NCBI RefSeq assembly: GCF_025567165.1
Contig: NZ_JAOQKC010000006.1
Location: 62,001 to 126,000 of the forward strand
Reading direction: 5' to 3'
Length of the DNA: 64,000 nt
Source of the DNA: Laedolimicola ammoniilytica
GTDB taxonomy: Bacteria > Bacillota > Clostridia > Lachnospirales > Lachnospiraceae
In this document: positions 49,118 to 56,974 of the stretch, piece after piece
Layout of the letters: every line of letters starts with the position of its first letter
Numbering within the stretch: position 1 is the stretch's first letter
The notes under the pieces: model-generated
Seen by the model: only the letters and a program-made list of their open reading frames with translations
Databases searched by the model: none
Told to the model about the DNA's origin: nothing
Position numbers and translations under genes: made by a program

Positions 49118-49864
49118 TTATTCCTTTGCGTTGGGATCCTCGTAGGCGTCGCAGACCTCCTCCGCCTCGCCGATCATCCGCACGTGTCCCCGGTCAATCC
49201 AGATGGCCTTATTGCAGATTTCTTTGACCTGCTCGATACTGTGGGACACAAAAAGGACCGTGGTATTGCGATCCATCATTTCCCGGATACGCTTTTTACA
49301 TTTATTCTGGAACTGATAGTCGCCGACGGACAGAATCTCGTCGATGATCAGGATATCCGCATCCACGATGGTGGCGATGGAGAAGCCCAGACGGGCCAGC
49401 ATACCGGATGAAAAGTTCTTGATGGGTACGTCCACGAAGCGCTCCAGTCCTGCGAACGAGATAATATCGTCGAACCGCTCCTCCAGCATTTCCTGGGAAT
49501 AACCGATGAGCGCGCCGTTCAGGAAGATATTTTCCCGGGCGGTCAGATCGTGGTCGAAGCCGGCTCCCAGCTCAATCATCGGCGCAATGGTTCCGGTGGT
49601 TTCCACCGTTCCCTTGGTGGGCTTTAAGACGCCTGCGATGATTTTCAGCATGGTACTCTTACCGGAACCGTTCATTCCGATCAGTCCCACAGAATCGCCT
49701 TTCCGAATCTCGAAGCTCACGTCATTCAGCGCCCAGAACTCCTCATAAAAGAGCTGGCGCTTCAGCACCTTGATCACGTATTCCTTGATGCTGTCCACCT
49801 TTTCTCTGGAGAGGTTGAAGCACATGGACACGTCTTTGACTTCTATGGCATTTTCTAACTTCAT
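49118..49864 (-). CDS. Polysaccharide ABC exporter, ATP-binding protein (TagH/Wzt-like)
   Basis: A 248-residue ATPase. Walker A is GMNGSGKST, the signature FSSGMLARLGFSIA is the variant typical of polysaccharide/teichoic-acid exporters, and Walker B is ILIIDEILSVGD. The N-terminal IEVKDVSMCFNLSREKVDS is also typical. The chain ends soon after the ATPase domain (DAYEDPN), so it lacks the C-terminal carbohydrate-binding domain of Wzt-type exporters. It forms the exporter with the permease 9 bases upstream and should move the lipid-linked chain outward. Confidence 0.94.
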   Translation of the reverse strand: MKLENAIEVKDVSMCFNLSREKVDSIKEYVIKVLKRQLFYEEFWALNDVSFEIRKGDSVGLIGMNGSGKSTMLKIIAGVLKPTKGTVETTGTIAPMIELGAGFDHDLTARENIFLNGALIGYSQEMLEERFDDIISFAGLERFVDVPIKNFSSGMLARLGFSIATIVDADILIIDEILSVGDYQFQNKCKKRIREMMDRNTTVLFVSHSIEQVKEICNKAIWIDRGHVRMIGEAEEVCDAYEDPNAKE

Positions 49865-49873
49865 ACTGCTCTC

Positions 49874-50662
49874 CTATATCTTCAGAATAAACTTATCCTG
49901 GGATTTCTTAAATACCAGGGAACCAATCACCAGGGCAATCGCACACCATATGATACTCTGTACATGGAGAATCCAGGGCGCTGTCACACCATCCAGCACT
50001 ACCGCGCGGAAAATCTTGATAAAGGCAGTCAGCGGGTTGGCATTGATGATGAATACGGCCCACCTGGGCGCGCCGTCCAGGATGGACATGGGGTAAATGA
50101 CCGGGGTCAGATACATCCATGCCGTGGTCACCACACTGTACAGGTGCATCAGATCCCGGAAGCTTACGGCTGCCGCAGACAAAAACAGGCTCACGCCTGT
50201 GGAAAACAAAAGTACATAGAGAAGCGGGAATACCGCCAGAAGCACCGTCGGCGTTACGCGGGAACGGGTCACCACCATCACGATGACCAGCGCGATCATG
50301 GAGGACAGCAGGTTGACACCGCTGGACATGACCTTGGTAATCGGGAACAGATACTTGGGCACGTACACCTTTTTAATCAGCTCGCCGCTGTGGACGATGG
50401 AGCCCATGGCGATACTGGTCGATTCATTAAAGAAGTTAAAGATGACCTGGCCGCACAGCAGATAGACCGGGAAATTCTCCACATCTCCGTAACGGGAGAA
50501 AAAGTAGGAAAATACAATAGACAGTACTGTCATCATCAGAAGAGGATTCAGTACCGTCCATAAAAGGCCCAGCACAGAGCGTCGGTATTTGGTTTTGATG
50601 TCCCTCATGACCAGCTGGTCAATGAGGGCTCTGTATTTAACAAAGACACTAAGCAAGCTCAC
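49874..50662 (-). CDS. Polysaccharide ABC exporter, permease (TagG/Wzm-like)
   Basis: A 262-residue ABC2-type permease with six membrane helices. The N-terminus LIDQLVMRDIKTKYRRSVLGLLWTVLNPLLMM is diagnostic of the TagG/RfbA/KpsM family, and YLTPVIYPMSI with NPLTAFIKIFR is the conserved C-terminal half. Paired with the adjacent ATPase, it exports undecaprenyl-pyrophosphate-linked polymer. Its start overlaps the end of the upstream hypothetical gene by 14 bases, so the two are probably translated together. Confidence 0.95.
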   Translation of the reverse strand: MSLLSVFVKYRALIDQLVMRDIKTKYRRSVLGLLWTVLNPLLMMTVLSIVFSYFFSRYGDVENFPVYLLCGQVIFNFFNESTSIAMGSIVHSGELIKKVYVPKYLFPITKVMSSGVNLLSSMIALVIVMVVTRSRVTPTVLLAVFPLLYVLLFSTGVSLFLSAAAVSFRDLMHLYSVVTTAWMYLTPVIYPMSILDGAPRWAVFIINANPLTAFIKIFRAVVLDGVTAPWILHVQSIIWCAIALVIGSLVFKKSQDKFILKI

Positions 50663-51470
50663 GGCGGTATCCTTTCTGAATCACACGGTTGATCACGGCA
50701 ATCAGCACAAAGGCTCCCAGAAATACCATGCCGAAGCGGAAAAAGCTGAAGCACAGCACCTGATCGTTGGGTCTGGGTGTGGAGTAATAAGCGTTATTAA
50801 AGATGAACAGCTCACTGCAGAGAGCCAGATAGACAGACGCCAGGAAGGTCAGAATATTGCCCTTGCCGAAAATCACCTTCATGGGACCCCGGGCGTCATG
50901 CTGCAGCTTCCAGATACCGGAGGAATAGATATCCTCGGCCTCCACCTTCAGCCGTTTATTTTCTTTCTCCAGGGCGTTATTTTCCTTCATGGCGATATCC
51001 AACTTGCCGAGAAGCTGCGCCTTCTCCTTTTCGGAGACGCTGTGCTTCTTGATCTCCTGCCAGTATTCCTTTTTGCCATTGCCCAGCTCCAGTACCCGGA
51101 AGGTCACCTTCGCGCTTTTAAGCTTCAGGCACAGGGCCTCGTCCACGAAAAACTTCGGGTCGTTGTGGAGATAGACAAAGACGGGATCAAAGTCCACGTC
51201 GCTGTTGGTCTTGAGCCGATCCGCTTCTATCTGTTTTGTTTCTTCATTCTCATAGGTCAGGGCGAGCGCCTCCAGCTTCACCATGCTGCTGTCCTCCAGC
51301 AGCGGGTCGAAACGGAAGCCGCAGGTGTGCTCAAAGCCTGTAAGGTCAAAGTCCAGAGTGACCTTCTCACCGAGCGTGCAGGTATAGGGCATCGTCAGAG
51401 AATCCTCCGGCCGGAAATCCTTACCTGTGTCAATAAATACCTCTGCTGTCAGCTGTACGCTCTCACTCAT
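50649..51470 (-). CDS. Hypothetical beta-domain, coiled-coil and membrane protein
   Basis: A 273-residue protein I do not recognise. Residues 1-140 are strand-rich (VQLTAEVFIDTG, TLDFDLTGFEHTCGFRFDPL, KVTFRVLEL), like a small carbohydrate-binding sandwich. Residues 145-180 are a coiled coil (ENNALEKENKRLKVE), then the motif SGIWKLQHDARGP, similar to AWKLAIPLR in the glycosyltransferase at 47075. Two membrane helices close the chain (about 203-222 and 238-262). It overlaps the permease start by 14 bases. It could supply, in trans, the chain-recognition domain that the short ATPase lacks; this is a hypothesis. Confidence 0.75.
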   Translation of the reverse strand: MSESVQLTAEVFIDTGKDFRPEDSLTMPYTCTLGEKVTLDFDLTGFEHTCGFRFDPLLEDSSMVKLEALALTYENEETKQIEADRLKTNSDVDFDPVFVYLHNDPKFFVDEALCLKLKSAKVTFRVLELGNGKKEYWQEIKKHSVSEKEKAQLLGKLDIAMKENNALEKENKRLKVEAEDIYSSGIWKLQHDARGPMKVIFGKGNILTFLASVYLALCSELFIFNNAYYSTPRPNDQVLCFSFFRFGMVFLGAFVLIAVINRVIQKGYRRELA

Positions 51471-51471
51471 C

Positions 51472-52023
51472 TTATTTCTTCAACTCCTTAATTCCGCCCC
51501 ATTTCTGATCCTTCTCGGAAATAGTCAGTTCCATTCCCTCCGGGATCGGCCATTTTACGCCGATATCCGGATCGCTCCACAGAAGGCCGCCCTCATCGTT
51601 CGGATGATAGAAATCGGTACACTTGTACGCGAACTCCGCGTAATCAGACAACACCAGGAAGCCGTGGGCGAAGTTCTTCGGAATGAAGAACTGCTTCTTA
51701 TTCTCCGCGGAGAGTAGCACGCCGTACCACTGTCCGTAGGTGGCGGATCCCTCGCGCAGGTCTACGGCCACATCGAATACTTCACCGCTTACCACCCGGA
51801 CAATCTTGTCCTGGGGATGGTTGATCTGGAAATGCAGACCCCGCAGTACACCTTTCTTGGACGCAGACTGGTTGTCCTGTACAAAGGGCATATCGATGCC
51901 TGCTTCCTTGTAATCGTTGTAGTTATATGTCTCCATGAAATAACCGCGCTCGTCGCCGAATACGGTCGGAGTAATCACCTTCAGACCTTCAATCGGGCAG
52001 GTCTCAACTGTAATCTTTCCCAT
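51472..52023 (-). CDS. rfbC: dTDP-4-dehydrorhamnose 3,5-epimerase
   Basis: A 183-residue cupin-fold epimerase. The pattern DERGYFMETYN, FVQDNQSASKKGVLRGLHFQ with the catalytic His, and KNFAHGFLVLSD are typical of RmlC. It inverts C3 and C5 of dTDP-4-keto-6-deoxyglucose on the way to dTDP-L-rhamnose. It follows rfbA by 29 bases. The final reductase rfbD is not in this window, although rfbB, rfbA and rfbC are. Confidence 0.96.
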   Translation of the reverse strand: MGKITVETCPIEGLKVITPTVFGDERGYFMETYNYNDYKEAGIDMPFVQDNQSASKKGVLRGLHFQINHPQDKIVRVVSGEVFDVAVDLREGSATYGQWYGVLLSAENKKQFFIPKNFAHGFLVLSDYAEFAYKCTDFYHPNDEGGLLWSDPDIGVKWPIPEGMELTISEKDQKWGGIKELKK

Positions 52024-52052
52024 TTTTCATTGTCTCCCTTGTAAGCTTGTAT

Positions 52053-52922
52053 TTATAATCCATTGGCCACGTCGATCAGATACTGACCGTAGGCCGTCTT
52101 CAGAAGAGGCTGCGCCAGCTTCACCAGCTGCTCCTTGTCGATAAAGCCGCGGCGGTACGCGATCTCCTCGATACAGGAGATGTACATACCCTGACGCTTC
52201 TGGAAAGCGGCTACGAAGTCCGCAGCGTCGAGGAGCGCGTCGTGATTGCCGGTATCCAGCCATGCAAAGCCGCGTCCCAGGGTCTCTACCCGCAGGGTTC
52301 CACGGCGCAGATACTCGTTGTTAATGCTGGTGATCTCGATTTCACCACGTGCAGAGGGCTTTACGTTCTTGGCGATCTCTACCACGTCGTTGTCGTAGAA
52401 ATACAGACCCGGTACCGCATAGTTGGACTTGGGATTCTCCGGCTTCTCTTCAATGGAAAGAGCCTTGCCCTCCCGGTCAAACTCTACCACGCCGTACTCA
52501 CGGGGATCCTTTACGTAATAACCGAAGATGGTAGCGCCGGTTTCCCGCTCTGCCGCATTCTTCAGAACCTGGGAAAAGCTCTGTCCGTAGAAGATATTGT
52601 CTCCCAAAACCAGGGCTACCCGGTCGTCGCCGATGAATTTCTCGCCGATGATAAATGCGTCAGCCAGTCCTCTGGGGCTCTCCTGTACCGCATAGCTCAT
52701 CTTCATGCCCAGCTGGGAACCGTCGCCCAGAAGCTCCTCGAAGATGGGCAGATCGCGCGGGGTAGAGATAATCAGCACCTCACGGATGCCCGCAAGCATC
52801 AGGGTGGACAGCGGATAATAAATCATCGGCTTGTCATATACCGGCATAATCTGCTTGGAAATCGCTTTTGTCAGCGGATAAAGTCTTGTTCCGGAACCTC
52901 CGGCCAGAATAATTCCCTTCAT
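52053..52922 (-). CDS. rfbA: Glucose-1-phosphate thymidylyltransferase
   Basis: A 289-residue nucleotidyltransferase that makes dTDP-glucose from dTTP and glucose-1-phosphate. The N-terminal GGSGTRLYPLTKAISKQ signature, YDKPMIYYPLSTLMLAGI, LVLGDNIFYG with the metal Asp and EEKPENPKSNYAVPGLYFYD are all present; length is normal for RmlA. It lies between rfbB (gap 29) and rfbC. Confidence 0.97.
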   Translation of the reverse strand: MKGIILAGGSGTRLYPLTKAISKQIMPVYDKPMIYYPLSTLMLAGIREVLIISTPRDLPIFEELLGDGSQLGMKMSYAVQESPRGLADAFIIGEKFIGDDRVALVLGDNIFYGQSFSQVLKNAAERETGATIFGYYVKDPREYGVVEFDREGKALSIEEKPENPKSNYAVPGLYFYDNDVVEIAKNVKPSARGEIEITSINNEYLRRGTLRVETLGRGFAWLDTGNHDALLDAADFVAAFQKRQGMYISCIEEIAYRRGFIDKEQLVKLAQPLLKTAYGQYLIDVANGL

Positions 52923-52951
52923 TTGTAATTTTCTCCTATCTGTTCCGTTCC

Positions 52952-54034
52952 TTATTTATTCTTATACATCTCTTCGTAGTATTTCTGATAATCGCCGCTG
53001 GTTACGTTCTTCATCCAGTCCTCATGCTCAAAGAACCACTGGATAGTCAGACGGATACCGTCCTTGAACATGGTCTCCGGATACCAGCCGATCTCCTCTT
53101 TGATCTTGTCCGGAGCGATGGCGTAACGGCGGTCATGGCCCTTACGGTCTGTCACGTAGGTAATCAGGTCCTTGCTTACCAGCTTCTTTCTCGGATCCCC
53201 GTCCGGCAGCATCTCCTGCAGAGTTTCCAGGATGATGTTGATGATCTCGATATTCTGTTTCTCGTTATGTCCGCCAATGTTGTAACGCTCGCCCAGGCGG
53301 CCATTTTCCTGTACCATGTCGATGGCCTTGGCATGATCGTCCACATACAACCAGTCACGCACATTCTTGCCGTCGCCGTATACCGGAAGCTTCTTGCCCT
53401 GCAATGCATTATTGATGATCAGCGGGATCAGCTTCTCCGGGAACTGGTAAGGTCCGTAGTTATTGCTGCAGTTGGTGATATTCATGGGGAAACGGTAAGT
53501 ATCCCAGTATGCCTTCACCAGCATGTCAGAGGAAGCCTTGCTCGCGGAGTAGGGGCTGTGAGGATCGATGGGAGTCGTCTCATAGAAATAAGTATCTCCC
53601 TCCTCCAGGGATCCGTATACCTCGTCGGTGGATACGTGCAGGAATTTCTTGTCCTCTTTAAAGGTGCCGTCCGGCAACTCCCAGGCTTTCTTTGCCGCGT
53701 TCAGCATCACCAGGGTTCCCAGTACGTTGGTCTCCACGAAGATCTCCGGGTTCACGATGCTGCGGTCCACATGGCTCTCTGCCGCGAAATGAACCACGCG
53801 GTCGATATCATTTTCCGCAAAGATCTTTTCGATGGCCTCGCGGTCGCGGATATCTGCCTTGATGAAAGTGTAATTGTCCCGCTCCTCGATGTCCTTTAAG
53901 TTCTCCAGGTTACCTGCGTAGGTCAGCGCGTCCACATTAATGATGCGGATAGCGTCACCGTACTTGCGGAACATGTAGTGAATGTAGTTGGAGCCGATAA
54001 ATCCGGCTCCGCCGGTTACAAGATAAGTTCTCAT
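52952..54034 (-). CDS. rfbB: dTDP-glucose 4,6-dehydratase
   Basis: A 360-residue short-chain dehydrogenase. It has the NAD motif GGAGFIGSNY, the active-site TDEVYGSL (Thr, Asp, Glu) and YSASKASSD with the Tyr and Lys. The product dTDP-4-keto-6-deoxyglucose is a shared intermediate for rhamnose (through rfbC) and for dTDP-Fuc4N (through wecE at 37834). It is the first gene of the main leftward wall operon, with its own promoter at 54085-54113 and GGAGGA about 10 bases before the ATG. Confidence 0.97.
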   Translation of the reverse strand: MRTYLVTGGAGFIGSNYIHYMFRKYGDAIRIINVDALTYAGNLENLKDIEERDNYTFIKADIRDREAIEKIFAENDIDRVVHFAAESHVDRSIVNPEIFVETNVLGTLVMLNAAKKAWELPDGTFKEDKKFLHVSTDEVYGSLEEGDTYFYETTPIDPHSPYSASKASSDMLVKAYWDTYRFPMNITNCSNNYGPYQFPEKLIPLIINNALQGKKLPVYGDGKNVRDWLYVDDHAKAIDMVQENGRLGERYNIGGHNEKQNIEIINIILETLQEMLPDGDPRKKLVSKDLITYVTDRKGHDRRYAIAPDKIKEEIGWYPETMFKDGIRLTIQWFFEHEDWMKNVTSGDYQKYYEEMYKNK

Positions 54035-54084
54035 TTTAAAAAAATCCTCCGATTTTATTCTTATTTTTCTTCATAGTTAATTGT

Positions 54085-54113
54085 AGTATAGCATTAAACA
54101 GAGCGGAGGGCAA
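54085..54113 (-). promoter_or_regulatory. Promoter of the leftward wall-polysaccharide operon (rfbB first)
   Basis: Minus-strand TTGCCC (54108-54113) and TATACT (54085-54090) are 17 bases apart, and TGC before the -10 box makes it an extended -10. No other strong promoter was noticed for the genes down to about 36 kb, most of which overlap or abut. Confidence 0.7.
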
Positions 54114-54143
54114 GACTTTTCCACAGTCCCTGCCCTCTGTCGG

Positions 54144-54172
54144 TTGACAAGGCTTTTCGGATTCGGTATATT
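54144..54172 (+). promoter_or_regulatory. Rightward promoter for the 54349 operon
   Basis: TTGACA (54144-54149) and TATATT (54167-54172) are 17 bases apart. A second possible start uses an extended -10, TGCTATAAT (54184-54192), which would begin transcription about 54199, at the first bases of the structured element. Confidence 0.68.
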
Positions 54173-54196
54173 TATCATAGAAATGCTATAATTATC

Positions 54197-54321
54197 CAGT
54201 ACAGCCTGAAGCACTTGCTGCTGAAGGCATAAAAAAATGATTCAGGTGTGCAAAATCCCATCGGCGAAGCCGATTTTCATGGATTTTGCATTATAACCGG
54301 TCAGGTACTGAACAGTTATAA
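54197..54321 (+). ncRNA. Candidate structured leader RNA, copy 2 (upstream of the 54349 operon)
   Basis: This 125-base element matches 25435-25566 (minus). Stems: GCCT/AGGC (54204-54207 with 54225-54228); outer GCAAAATCC/GGATTTTGC (54250-54258 with 54281-54289) around ATCGGC-GAA-GCCGAT (54260-54274); and TTATAAC/GTTATAA (54291-54297 with 54315-54321). Compared with copy 1, bases in each stem differ yet pairing is kept. The conserved loop contains GTACTG (54305-54310), complementary to CAGTAC at the 5' end (54197-54202). It ends 27 bases before the ATG of the next gene. Confidence 0.6.
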
Positions 54322-54348
54322 ATAATTCGTAATCGAGGTATATTTTTC

Positions 54349-55863
54349 ATGATACATAAGATATTGGGAAGTTGGAAAAATCTGTCACATTCGCAGCGGC
54401 TGTCCCGGATTCTGGCTCTGGCCTTTCTCGTCAGCATCGTCCCGGTTCTGGCTCTGGCCTTTTATTCCCACCCGGCCGGAGATGACTACGCCTACGGCCT
54501 GGCCGCCCATCTGGCCTGGAAGGAGACCCATTCCATCATTTCCGTTCTGAAGGCTGCCGTGCAAAATGTAGCGGGCTATTATAACACCTGGCAGGGCACC
54601 TATGCATCGATTTTTCTCATGTCCCTGCAGCCCGCCGTCATCAGCCAGCGGCTCTATCCGTTGACCACATTTCTGATGCTGGGCATGCTCTGCGGTGGCA
54701 CCTGGCTGCTGATTCGTACCATTTTCACCCACTATCTGAAGCTGGAAAAGAGCCTCTGGCAGAGCCTGGCCCTGTCCGTGCTGTTCCTGTCCGTCCATGT
54801 GCTGGATGAAGGAAAATCTGCCTTCTACTGGTTCAACGGCGCGCTGCACTATGTATTCATGCACAGCTGCATGCTGTTCTTCCTCTCTTTTGTACTGCTC
54901 TACCTGAAGGCGGAGAAGCGGGGAGCCCGCGCGGCGTATTTTCTGCTCTCCTGTTTTCTGGCCGTGGTCATCGGCGGCGCCAACTATGTGACGGCCCTGC
55001 TGACGCCGGTGCTGCTGGTTTTTCTCCTGCTTCTGTGTCTTATTTTCCGGAAGAAACGGGGACTTTTCTGCATCCTGCCCCTCGTGCTTATGCTGGCGGG
55101 ACTGGCCGTAAACGCCATGGCTCCCGGCAACGCCACCCGCATGGCGGCCCAGCTGGATTCCATGGGACCTGTGGAGGCCGTCTACTATTCCTTTCTCTAT
55201 GCTTTCAAGGGCATCCGGGACTGGACCACCGTATATCTCATCTTTTTTACCGTGCTCCTGCTGCCCTTCCTCTGCGTGGGGCTCTCCCGGTGTAATTTTG
55301 ACTTCCCCCTGCCCGGCGTTGTGGCCGGTCTCTCCTACTGCGTGGTGGCGGCCTCCTATACGCCGTCCCTCTTCTCCATGGGACAGACCTACATCTTCGG
55401 CCGGACTCTGAATATCATGCGGATGCTGTTCTATCTGCTTTACTTTTTAAATCTGGTCTATCTCACCGGCTGGGTGACTGCCCGCTGCCGCCGGTTCGGG
55501 CTGACGGAGAGTCTTCTCTCCTTCTTTTCCCGTCTCTGGCAGGGCTGCCGCAAAAGCCTCACCGCCGGAATGGTGCTCTTCGCGCTGGTACTTCTGGTCT
55601 TCTCCGATAAAAATGAGATCACCGGCATCTCCGCCGCGGAATCCATCGTCCGGGGCCACGCCAGAAGCTACCATGAGGAAAGCCTGTACCGTATCGCCCT
55701 GCTGACTCAGGGCGTCGACGAGGTCTGGGTTCCCAACTTCTCCGTGTGTCCTGTGCTTCTGGATCCCCAGGAGCTCTCCGCCGATGATCCGGGCGACTAC
55801 CGGAATGAGGCTGTGGCCCACTGGTATGGGGTCAAAACCCTGCACCTTTCCATCGTGTATTAG
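54349..55863 (+). CDS. Polytopic membrane protein (DUF6056-like)
   Basis: A 504-residue protein with about 11 membrane helices. The first outer loop has HPAGDDYAYGL, an acidic pair as in GT-C enzymes; YNTWQGTYASIFLMSLQP follows, and the tail has VDEVWVPNFSVCP. The gene at 60308-61804 is a clear paralog (SSADDYTYGN, TYQGPFASAFFMSLQP, VDEVWVPNFSVEP). The pattern fits the uncharacterised DUF6056 group (from memory). It follows the structured leader and heads a rightward operon with the GT2-GtrA fusion 29 bases downstream, whose lipid-linked sugar it may use. Confidence 0.78.
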   Translation: MIHKILGSWKNLSHSQRLSRILALAFLVSIVPVLALAFYSHPAGDDYAYGLAAHLAWKETHSIISVLKAAVQNVAGYYNTWQGTYASIFLMSLQPAVISQRLYPLTTFLMLGMLCGGTWLLIRTIFTHYLKLEKSLWQSLALSVLFLSVHVLDEGKSAFYWFNGALHYVFMHSCMLFFLSFVLLYLKAEKRGARAAYFLLSCFLAVVIGGANYVTALLTPVLLVFLLLLCLIFRKKRGLFCILPLVLMLAGLAVNAMAPGNATRMAAQLDSMGPVEAVYYSFLYAFKGIRDWTTVYLIFFTVLLLPFLCVGLSRCNFDFPLPGVVAGLSYCVVAASYTPSLFSMGQTYIFGRTLNIMRMLFYLLYFLNLVYLTGWVTARCRRFGLTESLLSFFSRLWQGCRKSLTAGMVLFALVLLVFSDKNEITGISAAESIVRGHARSYHEESLYRIALLTQGVDEVWVPNFSVCPVLLDPQELSADDPGDYRNEAVAHWYGVKTLHLSIVY

Positions 55864-55892
55864 TATTCTGTTTCTATTGTGAGGTATGTGTT

Positions 55893-56957
55893 ATGAAAAG
55901 TATTATTGTAATTCCGGCTCTGAACCCGCCGGAGCAGTTTGTTTCCTATGTGGACGAGCTCATCGCCTCCGGCGCGGAGCATCTTCTCCTGGTGGACGAC
56001 GGAAGCTCCCCGGAAAAGAAGGCCATTTTTGAGACCCTGGAGAAGCATCCCCAGTGTACGGTACTGACCCACCCGGTCAACATGGGAAAAGGCCGGGCCC
56101 TGAAGGACGCCTTCACCTACATTCTGGAACAGCCCCAGTGGAAGGGTCTGGGCGTCATCACCGCTGATTCCGACGGCCAGCATCTTCCTGCGGATGTGCT
56201 GCGCCTGGATCAGAAAATGGCGGAGCTCCACGCTTTCGGTAAAAACGCCATCGTGCTGGGCTGCCGGAACTTTCATCAGGATGACGTACCCCTGCGCAGC
56301 AGCTTCGGCAATCTGATCACCAGCGCCCTGTTCCATCTGCTTTACGGCGTAAAGGTCACCGACACCCAGACCGGTCTGCGGGGCATTCCCTGGGAGCTGC
56401 TGCCCCGGATGTGCTCTCTGAAGGGCGAACGTTTCGAGTATGAGATGAATATGCTGACCGATGCGGCCATTTCCAGGATTCCGCTGGAAGCTGTGGAAAT
56501 CGCCACTGTCTATCTGGACAATAATTCCGAATCACACTTTAATCCCCTGGTGGATTCCATGAAGGTCTACCGTATTTTGCTGGGAACTTTTGTAAAATAC
56601 GCCATTTCCTCCCTGGCCTCCTCTCTGGTGGATCTCATTGGCTTTACCATTGCCCATCTGCTGCTTCCGGCCGGTCCCTGGCAAATTCTGCAGGCGACGG
56701 TCATCGCCCGAGTCATTTCCTCTCTGGTCAATTACTGGTGTAACCGGCAGCTGGTCTTCGGAGATAAGGGCAGCACGACCAGTACGCTGCCCAAATATTA
56801 CGTTCTCTGCGTGTTGGTCATGTTCTGCTCGGCAGGTCTGGTCAGTCTCTTTTCTTTCCTGCCCCTTCCCGCCACGATAATCAAGCTTATCGTGGACTCG
56901 GTTCTGTATCTGTTTAATTATCAGATCCAGCGCCGCTATATCTTTAAGACTGTGTAA
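55893..56957 (+). CDS. GT2-GtrA fusion protein
   Basis: A 354-residue protein joining two activities. Residues 1-215 are a GT-A domain (IIVIPALNPPEQF, LLVDDGSSPE, TADSDGQH as the DxD site, TGLRGIPWELLPRM) of the polyprenyl-phosphate glycosyltransferase type. Residues 225-354 are a four-helix GtrA domain (FVKYAISSLASSLVDLIGF, LVNYWCNRQLVF, FNYQIQRRYIF). Fusing the enzyme that makes a lipid-linked sugar to its presumed flippase supports a direct hand-over across the membrane. It lies between two GT-C-like genes in one operon. Confidence 0.93.
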   Translation: MKSIIVIPALNPPEQFVSYVDELIASGAEHLLLVDDGSSPEKKAIFETLEKHPQCTVLTHPVNMGKGRALKDAFTYILEQPQWKGLGVITADSDGQHLPADVLRLDQKMAELHAFGKNAIVLGCRNFHQDDVPLRSSFGNLITSALFHLLYGVKVTDTQTGLRGIPWELLPRMCSLKGERFEYEMNMLTDAAISRIPLEAVEIATVYLDNNSESHFNPLVDSMKVYRILLGTFVKYAISSLASSLVDLIGFTIAHLLLPAGPWQILQATVIARVISSLVNYWCNRQLVFGDKGSTTSTLPKYYVLCVLVMFCSAGLVSLFSFLPLPATIIKLIVDSVLYLFNYQIQRRYIFKTV

Positions 56958-56974
56958 CTCAGGAGGAATCTTTC

